DNA of 21,266 nucleotides from Acidobacteriota bacterium (GTDB taxonomy: Bacteria; Acidobacteriota; Blastocatellia; Pyrinomonadales; Pyrinomonadaceae). How positions within the stretch are numbered: the first letter of the stretch is position 1; the number at the start of each line of letters is the position of its first letter. The position numbers were made by a program, and so were the translations under genes. The stretch is from the NCBI GenBank assembly GCA_003222935.1, contig QHXL01000072.1:2504-23769 (forward strand). Reading direction: 5' to 3'. Below the pieces are notes generated by a model. That model was not told the DNA's origin. It ran no database searches and worked only from the letters and a program-made list of their open reading frames with translations. Below, in pieces: positions 1 to 8,241 of this stretch.

Positions 1-47
1 TGTCACGGCCTGCATCAACATAGTTGGAAAAGGTTGACGGAGAACAA

Positions 48-572
48 ATGTTTCGAATCAAAGCCTCTTACGCAGATCAAATGGAATTGCGGACCACTTT
101 GGAAAAGGCCCGCGAATTTTTCGGCGAGCTCCGTAATTTTGCGGATCTTATGCCCGGTATCGAAGGAATCCGTAAAGAGGCCGGCGGCATCATGAGATGG
201 ATGGTTCGAGCGGAAGTACCAGTAATCGGCGCCGTTCATGCCACCTTCACCGTCGAAAAAACAGAAGACACTCCGGACAGGCTCGAGTGGTCGCCGGCGC
301 GTTCGGAGATGAAAAATTACCTTCGCTACGCTGCAGCCTTTGAAGAGCGTGGACAAAAAGTTCTTATCAAGATCGTTCAACATGTGGAGTTGCGACGACA
401 GCATGCAAAAGATTTGCATCGCTTTGCGATTCTTGTCGGCGAAGGCGCCATCAGTTCAGAAATGCAAAAACGCGTGCGCGAGATGATCAAAACCTTTCTT
501 GAGCGAGCGCGTGTAAAGCTGGAAACCGAGCCGGCCGTCGAGTCAGAAGGAATGCTCGATTCACCCGCTTAA
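48..572 (+). CDS. SRPBCC (START-like) family protein
   Basis: Predicted 174-aa soluble protein. I chose ATG at 48 because GGAG (39-42) sits 5 nt upstream; an in-frame TTG at 24 has no such site. The alternation of predicted strands with a long C-terminal helix (about residues 130-165) and the phrase RNFADLMPGIEGI near residues 28-40 suggest the SRPBCC/START fold, the family of polyketide-cyclase-like and CoxG-like ligand-binding proteins, which hold hydrophobic ligands in a cavity. No ligand can be named from sequence. No signal peptide or membrane segment is seen. The gene is followed by a strong terminator. A TAG at 21-23 may end an upstream gene, but too little is visible to call it. Fold assignment is moderately sure; function unknown. 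Confidence 0.72.
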   Translation: MFRIKASYADQMELRTTLEKAREFFGELRNFADLMPGIEGIRKEAGGIMRWMVRAEVPVIGAVHATFTVEKTEDTPDRLEWSPARSEMKNYLRYAAAFEERGQKVLIKIVQHVELRRQHAKDLHRFAILVGEGAISSEMQKRVREMIKTFLERARVKLETEPAVESEGMLDSPA

Positions 573-593
573 CGCCGCAAACTTTTTATAGCG

Positions 594-625
594 AAAGGCC
601 CGCCAGTTTCGAGCGGGCCTTTTTT
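594..625 (+). terminator. Rho-independent terminator of the SRPBCC gene
   Basis: GGCCCGC (597-603) pairs with GCGGGCC (613-619) around a 9-nt loop, preceded by AAA and followed by a run of T (620-625). It lies 21 nt after the stop codon at 572, a classic intrinsic terminator. Confidence 0.9.
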
Positions 626-651
626 GATCTGACCAGAAGTAAAACCAAAAC

Positions 652-787
652 TAGTGCAAGTAAGGAAGAGCGGTTGTAGATGTCCTATATGCTTCAGCTT
701 GTCGTGATCAGAGATGAAGGCTACTAATGAACATCACGACAAGCTAAAGCATATCGGACAAAAAGCCTTCCTTCCTTACTTGCACTA
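652..787. repeat. Composite nested inverted repeat (ATGTCC family, extended arms)
   Basis: The inner hairpin has arms 680-708 (ATGTCCTATATGCTTCAGC...) and 733-760. It is enclosed by an outer stem TAGTGCAAGTAAGGAAG (652-668) against its exact complement at 771-787. The same outer-arm sequence (AGTGCAAGT..GGAAG.GCGGT) recurs around another copy at 15019-15170, so the outer stem is part of the element. It sits between the convergent SRPBCC and PIG-L genes, 29 nt past the PIG-L stop. No ORF or transposase is inside. Confidence 0.88.
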
Positions 788-816
788 ATTCTAGTTGCGC
801 TTCACGTCCAGAAATC

Positions 817-3291
817 TCAAGGAGTAGTGACGGAGCTTTCGGGCTTTCCTTTGCCGTAGCTGATCAAGTTTGCAAACAACCTGTATCCGCCTGGGATGCC
901 CTCTCGCAACTGTCGATACCAAACCATACTCGTGTAGATGTAATTTCCTTTTCCGTACTGCGCCACTAGCAATCCACCGTTGAGGGGCGACTCGCCCTTG
1001 TCGTGTGTGGTGAGTAGCGCCGTGTATTGCTGGTCCCATTGCGATGGGTAGTAGAGTCCCCGTTCCTGTACCCAGCCGGCAAAGTCAGCCTGCGTGATTC
1101 GATTTGGAGAATTCAACAGAGGATGTCGCGGCTGAAGAATTCCAACGGGCGCGTCCTCTTCAGTTACGCGATCGTTGCCTACAGTGATTGGATAAGGGGC
1201 GAACTGTGGCTTCCACTCGTTGGTCTTGTGATAGAAAACCAGCATCGTTCCACCGTCTTCGACATACTTCAGCAGCCGATCATTCGAAGCGATCAGCTCC
1301 TTATGGATCTCATAACCGCGGTTATCGATGATGATGGTGTTGAAGCTCGATAGATCCGACTTTGCAACGTCTTCTGTAGTTAACTCCTTCGCATTCACTC
1401 CAAGCGCCGCCAGCGCGTTCTTCAAAGTTGAATCAGTACTGGGAACGTAGCCGACGTGAATCCCCGCTACTGCCACAGCCGGAATATACACCGCTGGAAT
1501 AATCTTCCCCGTAATCAGGTCGCCCGAAGCTGCCTTCAGCTCTGCCTTGATGGATTGGCCCACGCGTCCATATTTAACCAATTCCCGGGACGGTAAAGCC
1601 TCGATGGGTGCGCTAACCAGACGCTGTGTTTCCTTCGGTCCGAGATTTATTGACTTTGAGGTGGAGGCGATTAGGCTAGATAGAGGAGTACTAAGGAACA
1701 GGTTGCCTTTGAACGCTTTGGTTAAGTGACTGATCAAAGTGAGGGACGTGTCAGTGCAACCCAGAACAGTCGCTGGAGTTTCCACACAAGGCGAGGCGTT
1801 GTTATTAACGATCTCGACAGCCGGCGCTACGTCCATCTGTCTCTTGCCTACTACGGAAAAGCGAGCGCCATTTATTTCAACGTCTGCTTCCACCGTAAAC
1901 GACTCGCCGAATAGTAATCCATCGTAAAGATGCTGAGCGTGCGGGACGTTAATCCTGGTAGTCTTCGGAGCCAACGCGACGACCGATTGAGAGGTGTCAG
2001 TTCCCGGCAAGAGTTTTTCGGCGGTATCGAGCTTCTTATCGATACTAAGACCGGATGAAACCAGGCGCTTGATGACGATTTCATCTTCACCCGAGTTCGC
2101 CACAGTGATTTCGAAGGGCGCTTTTTCCCCCGGAACAACTAACGTCTCCGGCGATTTGATTGTCAGAGATACGCCCGTAGCTGTTGCCAGTGCCTGATCA
2201 AGTCGCGACGACATGAGTTTGAATCGCTGAGGGTCAACGTCAACAATTTCCTTGTTGCCCGAAAATGCCGCACGCTTGCGAGCGTTGATTAATGAAACTA
2301 GAACTTCACCACGCTTATCGAGAAACTCAGTCAAGGGTTTGTTATCGATAGTCGGAGGTGTAAATCGTGCGCTGATTGCTTCAGGTAAACGCAGACCATC
2401 TAGCGGCGACTTGGCGTCGTCAGGCAGTGGTGCGGCAGTCTGAACCTGGCGCACGAGAGTGTAGCGAATTGGTCGCGCACCATTAGGCGGAACAGTCTTG
2501 GGCCAGGGTCCTTGTGTCGCGTGTTTTTGCAGGCCTGCCAGCGCTTGCTGCGCATAGGTGATACCACGGATTGGATCTACCTCGTTCGGATCGATCGTGA
2601 ACGCTTGGAGCGGTGTCGCTTGGGCCGTTGGTTCCGCACCGCGGCCGCCGCGGACAAACAACCGCTGTGTTTGCCACACGGTCAGCTCTTTTAGTTGTTC
2701 TGGAAACTGAGTCGGATCCGCAGCAGCGTCAAACGCTTGAAGAATCAAACGGCCAGTAGCCTGGTGATGTCCATGTCCACTCGTGGTGTTGTGATTGGTA
2801 ATGATCACATCTGGGCGCAATTGGCGAATTTGCAGAACCATTCGGCGCAGAGTTTCTTTTTCACCCCAGGCACGAAACGTCTCCTCGGCAGATTTCGAGA
2901 ATCCAAAGTCGCGCATTCCGAGGAAGTGAGGTTCGGAACCCTGTACTTCCGACGCAGCAATCGTCTCGCGCGCGCGGATGACACCGAGCTCTTCGTAGAG
3001 TTCCGGCCCGACCGCATTCTGACCGCCTTCACCAAAAGTTGAAAACAGAGAGACAGTGTGTGCTCCGTACTTTCTCCTCATCACAGTGAGTGTGCTTCCG
3101 TCTTCATCGTCAGGATGGGCGGCGACACAAAGAACGGTGAATGGATTAGTCAGGTCGAGTAGTGCCTGGTGAAGTTGCGCACGGTCTACTTTGTCGTCTA
3201 CGTTCTGCGCGTGTTGGCGATGACTTGTGAATGTGGTGACGAGGAGTAGCGCCAACCATAGCGAAAGTGATTTGGTTATTCTTAATCGCAT
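817..3291 (-). CDS. Secreted PIG-L (LmbE-like) family deacetylase, multidomain
   Basis: 824-aa protein. Residues 1-29 form a signal peptide (basic MRLRITK, then a hydrophobic stretch), so the product is probably exported. The PIG-L/LmbE domain follows: AHPDDED at 58-64 and HGHHQATG at 173-180 are the zinc-binding and catalytic motifs of N-acetylglucosaminyl-type deacetylases. The middle looks like beta-sandwich modules (an NEW3-like stretch near 400-520). The last 200 residues resemble a class I glutamine-amidotransferase-like (ThuA-type) fold, with FNTIIIDNRGYE and a final NLISYGKG. The natural substrate is not evident; an N-acetylated sugar is the family expectation. I set the start at ATG 3291: 22 further upstream codons stay open, but part of them is the translation of an inverted-repeat arm. 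The importer genes upstream are separated from it by that repeat. Confidence 0.9.
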   Translation of the reverse strand: MRLRITKSLSLWLALLLVTTFTSHRQHAQNVDDKVDRAQLHQALLDLTNPFTVLCVAAHPDDEDGSTLTVMRRKYGAHTVSLFSTFGEGGQNAVGPELYEELGVIRARETIAASEVQGSEPHFLGMRDFGFSKSAEETFRAWGEKETLRRMVLQIRQLRPDVIITNHNTTSGHGHHQATGRLILQAFDAAADPTQFPEQLKELTVWQTQRLFVRGGRGAEPTAQATPLQAFTIDPNEVDPIRGITYAQQALAGLQKHATQGPWPKTVPPNGARPIRYTLVRQVQTAAPLPDDAKSPLDGLRLPEAISARFTPPTIDNKPLTEFLDKRGEVLVSLINARKRAAFSGNKEIVDVDPQRFKLMSSRLDQALATATGVSLTIKSPETLVVPGEKAPFEITVANSGEDEIVIKRLVSSGLSIDKKLDTAEKLLPGTDTSQSVVALAPKTTRINVPHAQHLYDGLLFGESFTVEADVEINGARFSVVGKRQMDVAPAVEIVNNNASPCVETPATVLGCTDTSLTLISHLTKAFKGNLFLSTPLSSLIASTSKSINLGPKETQRLVSAPIEALPSRELVKYGRVGQSIKAELKAASGDLITGKIIPAVYIPAVAVAGIHVGYVPSTDSTLKNALAALGVNAKELTTEDVAKSDLSSFNTIIIDNRGYEIHKELIASNDRLLKYVEDGGTMLVFYHKTNEWKPQFAPYPITVGNDRVTEEDAPVGILQPRHPLLNSPNRITQADFAGWVQERGLYYPSQWDQQYTALLTTHDKGESPLNGGLLVAQYGKGNYIYTSMVWYRQLREGIPGGYRLFANLISYGKGKPESSVTTP

Positions 3292-3303
3292 GTGTTTTGA
3301 ATA

Positions 3304-3404
3304 ATGTTCGATATGCTTTAGCTTGTCGATAGGCCTTGCCGCACGCTCGTTAGACACCAGCGTTAACTTTGCAGAGTCACGACAAACTGAAGTTTATCGG
3401 ACAT
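3304..3404. repeat. ATGTCC-family inverted repeat, hybrid arms
   Basis: Left arm 3304-3329 (ATGTTCGATATGCTTTAGC...) is the TATGC variant. The right arm 3376-3404 is the complement of the AAACTTCAGTTTG variant. The arms therefore pair imperfectly, unlike other copies. The right end overlaps the first base of the permease stop codon, read as TAATGTCC on the coding strand. Confidence 0.82.
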
Positions 3405-5095
3405 TAAGCACGCCATCGTTCGAGCTTTCCCGCGACGATCATGCTGATGGCAATGATGCCTATTAGTACCACTCCGTATGCCGCCGCCGCTCCCAGATTA
3501 AAGTCGCGTAATTCTGAGGCGATTGCAATCGAGATAGGACGATTGGCCGGCACAAAGACCAGCACTGAAGCAACATATTCGCCTAATGCGATCACAAATG
3601 CCAGCAGAGTGCCGGCGACCGCGCCCGGCCAAACCAGCGGTAGCGTCACCCGCGCGAATCGTTGCCAAACTCTTGCTCCCAGCGATCTGGCTGCTTCGTC
3701 AAGACTCGGATCGAGCTGTTCCATACTTGCTTGCAGCGCTCTAACCACCAGCGGCATGAAACGCAAAAAGTAAATCACCGGTAAAATCCAGAACGTTCCG
3801 ACCAATACGAACGAGCCCAATAACGATCCCGGCTGGCCATACGCCTCCGCAATTGAAACTGCTACGACCGTTCCGGGCAGGGCCCATGGAATCAGAATCA
3901 ATAGTGACAATATGCGACGTACACCTGGTCCAAGTACCCTTGATCTGACACGTCTCATCAACAGGGTGACCACACAGAAACTCCACGCCAGTGCTCCGAC
4001 CGCCGCGATTGCCGACATCAACAGACTATTTAGAAACACTTCATACGATTGTGGCTCGCTGAACAGTCGTCGAAAATTCCCGAGTGTGTACTGCGACGGA
4101 ATAGTTTGCGTGGTCCAGGAACCATCACCTGCAAAGCTAACGAGGATCAATGTCGCCACGGGAAGCACAAGGATGACCGAGAAGACGATCGCCGATAGTG
4201 TTGCCATGACTCGAACACCGCCGCTTTTGATTGGTTCTCGACGTCGAGTCGCGCCCTTGAGTGCAGCAGCGACAAACTTACGTGTCCCTTCGTAGCGTTG
4301 GAAGAAAACAAGCGCAGCCAGGGAAATCGTTGCGAGGATCACTGTTTCAGTGACAGCGATTGTCATGTCGCCCCTTTGACGCGCTGTGAAGATCTCAAGG
4401 GTCAGGACGCGAACGTTACCGCCAAATAGAAGTGGCGCGCTGAACGACGCCATTGAAGTCATAAACGTCAGCAGGGCGGCCGCAATGAGCGCAGGCGTTA
4501 GTTGAGGTAGTAACACCCGTCTCGCCACTGCAACCCGGGAAGCGCCTAAACTCCGTGCTGCTTCGGCGAGACTCGCGTCGACCCGGCGTAGTCCGGCTCC
4601 AGTCAGCACATAAAAAAACGGGTACATCGTGTAAGTGTGAAATAGAAGCAGTGCGGGCCATCCACGTAGCGTCCAAGGCGACGTTTCAAGGCCAAGCAGA
4701 TGCTGAACTGTTCGCGCAAGAATTCCGCTTTCACCGCATAGAAAAATAAAAGCAACAGTGCCGACGAGTGGAGGAAGGACGAGTGGCAGCGCAGCGAGTG
4801 CGCCGAATAGACGTCGGCCAGGGAAGTCGTATCGTTCAAAAAGAAACGCGAGTGGTACTCCGACGAAGGCGCAAAGGGCAACTGTAAAAACAGATAGTCC
4901 GATGCTGGTTAGTATCGCTTCAAGAACAACTCGCTGGGCAAGAACGTCGCGATAGTTCGCAAGTGTCCATTGTCCGCTACGTTGAAATGAAGTGGTTACA
5001 ACCGCGAGGTTTGGATAGAGAACTCCGTAAACAAGTACCAGCGCTGTGACCAAGAATAAGAGCAGAACGGGAAGTTTGCGGGCGGTATGGTCCAA
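3404..5095 (-). CDS. Iron-type ABC importer permease, two fused permease domains
   Basis: 563-aa integral inner-membrane protein with about 12 hydrophobic segments. It consists of two BPD_transp_1 domains in tandem, each with the EAA loop that contacts the ATPase: AEAARSLGASR near residues 178-188 and DEAARSLGARV near 466-476. This fused arrangement is typical of ferric-iron (FbpB/SfuB) and thiamine (ThiP) importers. The neighbouring binding protein is of the iron type, so Fe3+ is the likely cargo; thiamine, phosphonate or another small solute is possible. The start is TTG 5095; the frame is closed by a TGA shortly upstream, no Shine-Dalgarno is obvious, and the first membrane segment begins within ten residues. 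It lies downstream of the ATPase gene with a palindrome in the 115-nt gap. Confidence 0.9.
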   Translation of the reverse strand: MDHTARKLPVLLLFLVTALVLVYGVLYPNLAVVTTSFQRSGQWTLANYRDVLAQRVVLEAILTSIGLSVFTVALCAFVGVPLAFLFERYDFPGRRLFGALAALPLVLPPLVGTVAFIFLCGESGILARTVQHLLGLETSPWTLRGWPALLLFHTYTMYPFFYVLTGAGLRRVDASLAEAARSLGASRVAVARRVLLPQLTPALIAAALLTFMTSMASFSAPLLFGGNVRVLTLEIFTARQRGDMTIAVTETVILATISLAALVFFQRYEGTRKFVAAALKGATRRREPIKSGGVRVMATLSAIVFSVILVLPVATLILVSFAGDGSWTTQTIPSQYTLGNFRRLFSEPQSYEVFLNSLLMSAIAAVGALAWSFCVVTLLMRRVRSRVLGPGVRRILSLLILIPWALPGTVVAVSIAEAYGQPGSLLGSFVLVGTFWILPVIYFLRFMPLVVRALQASMEQLDPSLDEAARSLGARVWQRFARVTLPLVWPGAVAGTLLAFVIALGEYVASVLVFVPANRPISIAIASELRDFNLGAAAAYGVVLIGIIAISMIVAGKLERWRA

Positions 5096-5117
5096 GGTAG
5101 TTGCCAGTTGGAGTCAT

Positions 5118-5210
5118 GGTCAGTACCGTAACGCGGTAGCGTCGGGTCAAGATACACCAAGCGCCATGTTGGTAACGTTGACCCGATGCTACCGCGTGAC
5201 GCTACTGAGC
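5118..5210. repeat. GGTCAGTACC-family inverted repeat, copy 1
   Basis: Left arm 5118-5150 (GGTCAGTACCGTAACGCGGT...) and right arm 5178-5210 pair with a few mismatches around a 27-nt loop. The element is related to the perfect 41-bp palindrome at 16606-16720 (shared GGTCAGTACC...ACGCGGTAGCG). It ends exactly where the ATPase stop codon begins (5211). Confidence 0.85.
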
Positions 5211-6287
5211 TTACTCGTTACGCAGTAGGCGCAAGTGTTCGGGCGCCAGGACCACAGAACACTCTTGTCCAACTTGCAATCCGTTGGGTTGCAGTACGAG
5301 CGCTTCAAGCAATAGCCCGTTCGCATCCACTCGGACAGTCGAAGTCGCCCCGGCAAATACCACCTGGCGCACCTGTGCTTTGAAACTGTTGGTGACTGAA
5401 GTGTCCGGCGCAGTGAGCCGAACATGTTCAGGGCGAATAGCAAGAACGACCGGTTTATTCAGTGGCGCAAGATCGTCGTGGTTTACTTCGAACTTGATTG
5501 TATGGTCTCCTTCGAGCGTCTTAAACTCACCATCGCTTGAATTGCTGGAACTGAGCCTCATGCTTTTGATGAAATTGTTTCGACCAAGGAATCGGGCCAC
5601 AGAAATCTCAGCAGGTCTTTCGTAGAGCTCTCTTGGTTGGCCTGTCTGCATTAGCTTTCCACCCACCATGACTGCAATGCGATCACACAGTGCAAACGCT
5701 TCTTCCTGATCGTGTGTTACGTAGACCGCGGTCAATCCAAGCCGTGTAACTAGCTCGCGAAGTTCGCCGCGTGTTTGTTCGCGTAGCGAAACATCAAGAT
5801 TCGAAAGTGGTTCGTCAAACAGCAGCAGCGCGGGCTCGATAGCAATTGCACGGGCGATGGCTACTCGCTGCTGTTGACCGCCAGAGAGCTCATCGACACG
5901 GCGCTTGCCATAACCGGGTAGCTGGACCAACTCGAGGGCCCCGGCCACTCGTTGTTCCATCTCAGCCTTTGATTTGTGACGCGCACGCAGTCCAAAGGCG
6001 ACGTTTTCAAACACATTCAAGTGGGGAAACAACGCGTAGTTTTGAAAGACCATTCCAAACCCACGACGCTCGGCAGGAAGGTTTGTAATTGATCGTCCTT
6101 CAAATTCAATCGAACCGGCGTCAGGAGTTTCGAGGCCGGCAATCATTCGAAGAGTCGTTGTCTTGCCGCATCCCGACGGACCCAACAACCCAAAAAACTC
6201 GCCTTGGTTAACGGTTATCGAAACGTCGTTTACAGCACGCGTTGACCCGAAAGACTTCTCAATCTTGTTTAATGAAAGGAGCATCAT
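5211..6287 (-). CDS. ABC importer ATPase (iron/spermidine/thiamine type) with TOBE domain
   Basis: 358-aa cytoplasmic ATPase that powers the adjacent importer. All nucleotide-binding motifs are intact: Walker A GPSGCGKTT at 36-44, Q-loop Q82, signature LSGGQQQR at 134-141, Walker B LLLFDEP at 154-160, H-loop H192. Residues after about 240 form the C-terminal regulatory/TOBE region (AIRPEHVRL, then a final LAPEHLRLL), as in the CysA/PotA/FbpC group. The gene starts with two consecutive ATGs (6287 and 6284); I keep the first. Gene order on the minus strand is binding protein, ATPase, permease. A 25-bp perfect palindrome separates it from the binding-protein gene. Substrate inferred as ferric iron from the partner proteins. 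Confidence 0.93.
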   Translation of the reverse strand: MMLLSLNKIEKSFGSTRAVNDVSITVNQGEFFGLLGPSGCGKTTTLRMIAGLETPDAGSIEFEGRSITNLPAERRGFGMVFQNYALFPHLNVFENVAFGLRARHKSKAEMEQRVAGALELVQLPGYGKRRVDELSGGQQQRVAIARAIAIEPALLLFDEPLSNLDVSLREQTRGELRELVTRLGLTAVYVTHDQEEAFALCDRIAVMVGGKLMQTGQPRELYERPAEISVARFLGRNNFIKSMRLSSSNSSDGEFKTLEGDHTIKFEVNHDDLAPLNKPVVLAIRPEHVRLTAPDTSVTNSFKAQVRQVVFAGATSTVRVDANGLLLEALVLQPNGLQVGQECSVVLAPEHLRLLRNE

Positions 6288-6308
6288 TATTTGGGATGTA
6301 CGATCAGA

Positions 6309-6431
6309 ATCATTTTCCAGATCTCATTTGACATTTTTCAGTTGTCAGTTTTTAGGATTTTCGAACCACGAACCACGTGACGCTCCTGCAAATGACAATT
6401 GAACACTGTCAAATGAGATCTGGAAAATGAT
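6309..6431. repeat. 25-bp perfect inverted repeat in importer operon
   Basis: Arms 6309-6333 (ATCATTTTCCAGATCTCATT...) and 6407-6431 are exact complements. A second weaker stem continues inside (CAGTTGTCAGTTT near 6339-6351 against AAATGACAATTG near 6390-6401). The element is unrelated in sequence to the ATGTCC family. It lies between binding-protein and ATPase genes. Confidence 0.85.
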
Positions 6432-6435
6432 CTCT

Positions 6436-6480
6436 TCCTGCCTTCTGCCACTACCTACTGCTTACTGCTCCTGCCCCTGA
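6436..6480. repeat. Degenerate short tandem repeat (GCAG-rich) at the 3' end of the binding-protein gene
   Basis: On the minus strand the segment reads as imperfect repeats of GCAG(T/G)AGG (AGGAGCAGTAAGCAGTAGG...). It contains the stop codon and the last few codons (RSSKQ) of the lipoprotein gene, so its C-terminal tail may be repeat-derived. Confidence 0.5.
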
Positions 6481-7495
6481 TCGAGGTGTCCCAGTATCTT
6501 AGCCAGTCGCTGCCTTGTTTCCGCAATAAGTCCCAGTCAAGTGGCATTCTCGTGAAAGGCTCGTTCATCCATGCAGGCAAGGTAGAACGGTCCAGGTCAG
6601 TGCGAACAGGAATTCGATAATACTTTTGGGCCGCGTAACTGAGACTTTCAGGAGTTGTAACAAATTCATAAAACCGCTTTGCTTCCTCCTGGTTGGCTGA
6701 ACCTTTGACAATCGCGATGCCGTCGGTAATCACCGGTGTGCCACTGCTGGGAAGGTTATACGCAACCGGGAGATTCTTCTGTTCCTTGAAGAGTCGAACG
6801 TCAGGCATGTCCCACAAAGTGATCAGACCTTCACGTCGCCCCAATTTTTGCATCAGTAGCGTTCCGTCGGCGGTGTACTCGTGAACGTTCGCATCAAGTT
6901 TCCGCAACCATTCATAGCCCTGGTCTGTTGAACCCGTATCCTTTTGGAAGCGCCAGACCATTGCGCCGAAGATAGCGCGCATCGTGTCAGACGGGTTGGG
7001 ATTTCGAATTAGAACCTTGTCACGCCATTTAGGGTCGAGCACGTCGTCCCAATCGCGTGGCGCGTCCGCGGCGCTCACCGCGTCGCTGTTGTACGCGATT
7101 ACCTGCGGTGTTTCGTAGGTGCCATACCACCGCGACTGTTTGTCGTAAGAACCCTCTGGAACTTTGTCGGCCCAGCTGGGTCGAAACTCTTCCAGCAAGT
7201 TTTCATCGGCCGCGGTTTGAAAAGTTGTGTGTGCCGCGCCCCACCAAAGATCAGCTTGCGGGCGATTGCGCTCGACACGCACGCGCTCGAGAACCTCACG
7301 CGAACCCATATCAAGAAACTGCACCTCGGCCCCGGGATATTTCTGTTTATAACGAGCGACAAAGTCGCGCAGCAAGTCCTGCCCGTGCGGCGTATAGATG
7401 AGGAGTCGGCGACTGTTTACGGATCCAGAACGACAAGAAAAGAAGACTGAGGTCAGGAGAAAAAATAATACAGCCAGAAAGTATCTTGGGCGCAT
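6455..7495 (-). CDS. Iron-type ABC transporter substrate-binding lipoprotein
   Basis: 346-aa extracytoplasmic binding protein. A lipoprotein signal peptide is visible: MRPR, a hydrophobic run, then SVFFSC with the acceptor Cys at 21. The mature part (LLIYTPHGQDLLRDFVARY..., YETPQVIAYNSDAV, a final MPLDWDLL) has the two-lobed FbpA/AfuA-like class of periplasmic binding proteins that take Fe3+ or small anions. Iron cannot be proved; no Tyr pair was checked against a structure. It is the first gene of the three-gene importer run on the minus strand, 167 nt ahead of the ATPase. The ATG at 7495 is the only start consistent with the signal peptide. No clear Fur box was recognised upstream. Its C-terminus runs into a short tandem repeat. 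Confidence 0.9.
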   Translation of the reverse strand: MRPRYFLAVLFFLLTSVFFSCRSGSVNSRRLLIYTPHGQDLLRDFVARYKQKYPGAEVQFLDMGSREVLERVRVERNRPQADLWWGAAHTTFQTAADENLLEEFRPSWADKVPEGSYDKQSRWYGTYETPQVIAYNSDAVSAADAPRDWDDVLDPKWRDKVLIRNPNPSDTMRAIFGAMVWRFQKDTGSTDQGYEWLRKLDANVHEYTADGTLLMQKLGRREGLITLWDMPDVRLFKEQKNLPVAYNLPSSGTPVITDGIAIVKGSANQEEAKRFYEFVTTPESLSYAAQKYYRIPVRTDLDRSTLPAWMNEPFTRMPLDWDLLRKQGSDWLRYWDTSIRGRSSKQ

Positions 7496-7559
7496 CTAAG
7501 GTGGAGTTTGCTTGTGCTTGATTTGTTGTAGCGCGAGCATGCTAGCACGGGAGAGAAGA

Positions 7560-7649
7560 ATGTCCGATATGCTTCAGCTTGTCGCGAGTCTCTCCAATGG
7601 CGCTGGGTCTCTAATTAGGCTCACGACAAGACAGATGCATATCGGACAT
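7560..7649. repeat. ATGTCC-family inverted repeat between divergent genes
   Basis: Left arm 7560-7587 (ATGTCCGATATGCTTCAGC...) and right arm 7621-7649. The right arm is damaged at its middle (ACAGATGC in place of CTGAAGC), so the stem has an internal bulge. It lies upstream of both the binding-protein gene (minus) and the small + strand gene, so unlike other copies it is not beside a stop codon. Confidence 0.85.
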
Positions 7650-7679
7650 TTTCATTGGCAAGAGTCAGGAGGCTGTGGT

Positions 7680-7982
7680 TTGATTGAAACTATGGGCGTA
7701 ACAAGAAGAGTTGGCGTAACAAGAAGAGTTGTCAGGGCTGGTGGTTGGGGAATAGCCAAACGAATTATTAAACCGATTCCAATTGTCGGTTCCGTGTTCG
7801 CTTTTGGGCTAGCCGGCTACGAAATCAAAAGAAAAGGTTTGCTACCGGGGGTAGTGCACGTCGGCCTCGACATCACGCCCGTTGTGGGAACTGCCAAGAG
7901 TGTGCTCGAGATCTTCACCGGGGATCTCATCCCTAACAAGAAAGACCGCCGCAAAAAAGCCCTCCCACCAGTCATTAAGTAA
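7680..7982 (+). CDS. Small hydrophobic protein with PVVGTAKSVLEIFTGD motif, unknown function
   Basis: 100-aa protein of unknown role. A TTG start at 7680 is preferred because AGGAGG (7667-7672) precedes it by exactly 7 nt; ATG 7692 is the alternative. The frame stays open further upstream only through the inverted repeat. The N-terminus carries an exact 18-bp tandem duplication (7695-7712 and 7713-7730) giving GVTRRV twice. A glycine-rich hydrophobic segment (IPIVGSVFAFGLAGYEI) could span or associate with a membrane. The C-terminal half, LDITPVVGTAKSVLEIFTGD, resembles the pre-toxin TG motif placed before polymorphic-toxin domains, but no toxin domain follows; the end is a lysine-rich tail. 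The resemblance is from memory and weak. Confidence 0.62.
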   Translation: MIETMGVTRRVGVTRRVVRAGGWGIAKRIIKPIPIVGSVFAFGLAGYEIKRKGLLPGVVHVGLDITPVVGTAKSVLEIFTGDLIPNKKDRRKKALPPVIK

Positions 7983-8015
7983 TCTTAGATTTCGGCACTG
8001 CTTGTTACTGCGCTG

Positions 8016-8240
8016 CTAAGATGATTTCCTCCGAATGTCCTCACGGTCTTGAATCTGAGTGCCGCAGAACGGGCAAAACAGAGGCGCTTGGTCAAACCAG
8101 GCCGCGCCTTGAGGCGTCTCCGCATATCCAATTGTCAGATAAAGCACCCCGCTATCCTCCACACGGAATAACGAATTGGGTGGCGATGTCATTGCGTCGT
8201 TAAGATCCTTACAACAAGAGCCGAATTGTCCTTTGTGCAT
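8016..8240 (-). CDS. Small zinc-ribbon-like protein, conserved hypothetical
   Basis: 74-aa protein with a CPFCG knuckle (C56, C59) and a CC pair at 9-10, which together could bind one zinc. The middle, FRVEDSGVLYLTIGYAETPQGAAWFDQAPLFCPFCG, looks like a family of small bacterial proteins of unknown function. Its ATG at 8240 lies one base upstream of the gatA stop (TAA at 8244-8242 reading minus, then A, then ATG would be reached), so translation is probably coupled to gatA and the two share a transcript. It converges on the small + strand gene with a 33-nt gap and no evident terminator. Function unknown; coding status well supported by coupling and the cysteine motif. Confidence 0.72.
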   Translation of the reverse strand: MHKGQFGSCCKDLNDAMTSPPNSLFRVEDSGVLYLTIGYAETPQGAAWFDQAPLFCPFCGTQIQDREDIRRKSS

Positions 8241-8241
8241 T

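Noticed and set aside
15..419. Minus-strand ORF over the SRPBCC gene and similar overlapping frames elsewhere
   Set aside because: They are opposite-frame shadows of well-supported genes with no family-like sequence.
3292..3357. Upstream extension of the PIG-L gene (22 codons)
   Set aside because: Part of it (DKLKHIEHY) is the translation of an inverted-repeat arm; the signal peptide begins at the ATG at 3291.
7512..7679. Longer reading of the small + strand gene from ATG 7512
   Set aside because: It reads through both arms of an inverted repeat. AGGAGG placed 7 nt before TTG 7680 marks a better start.
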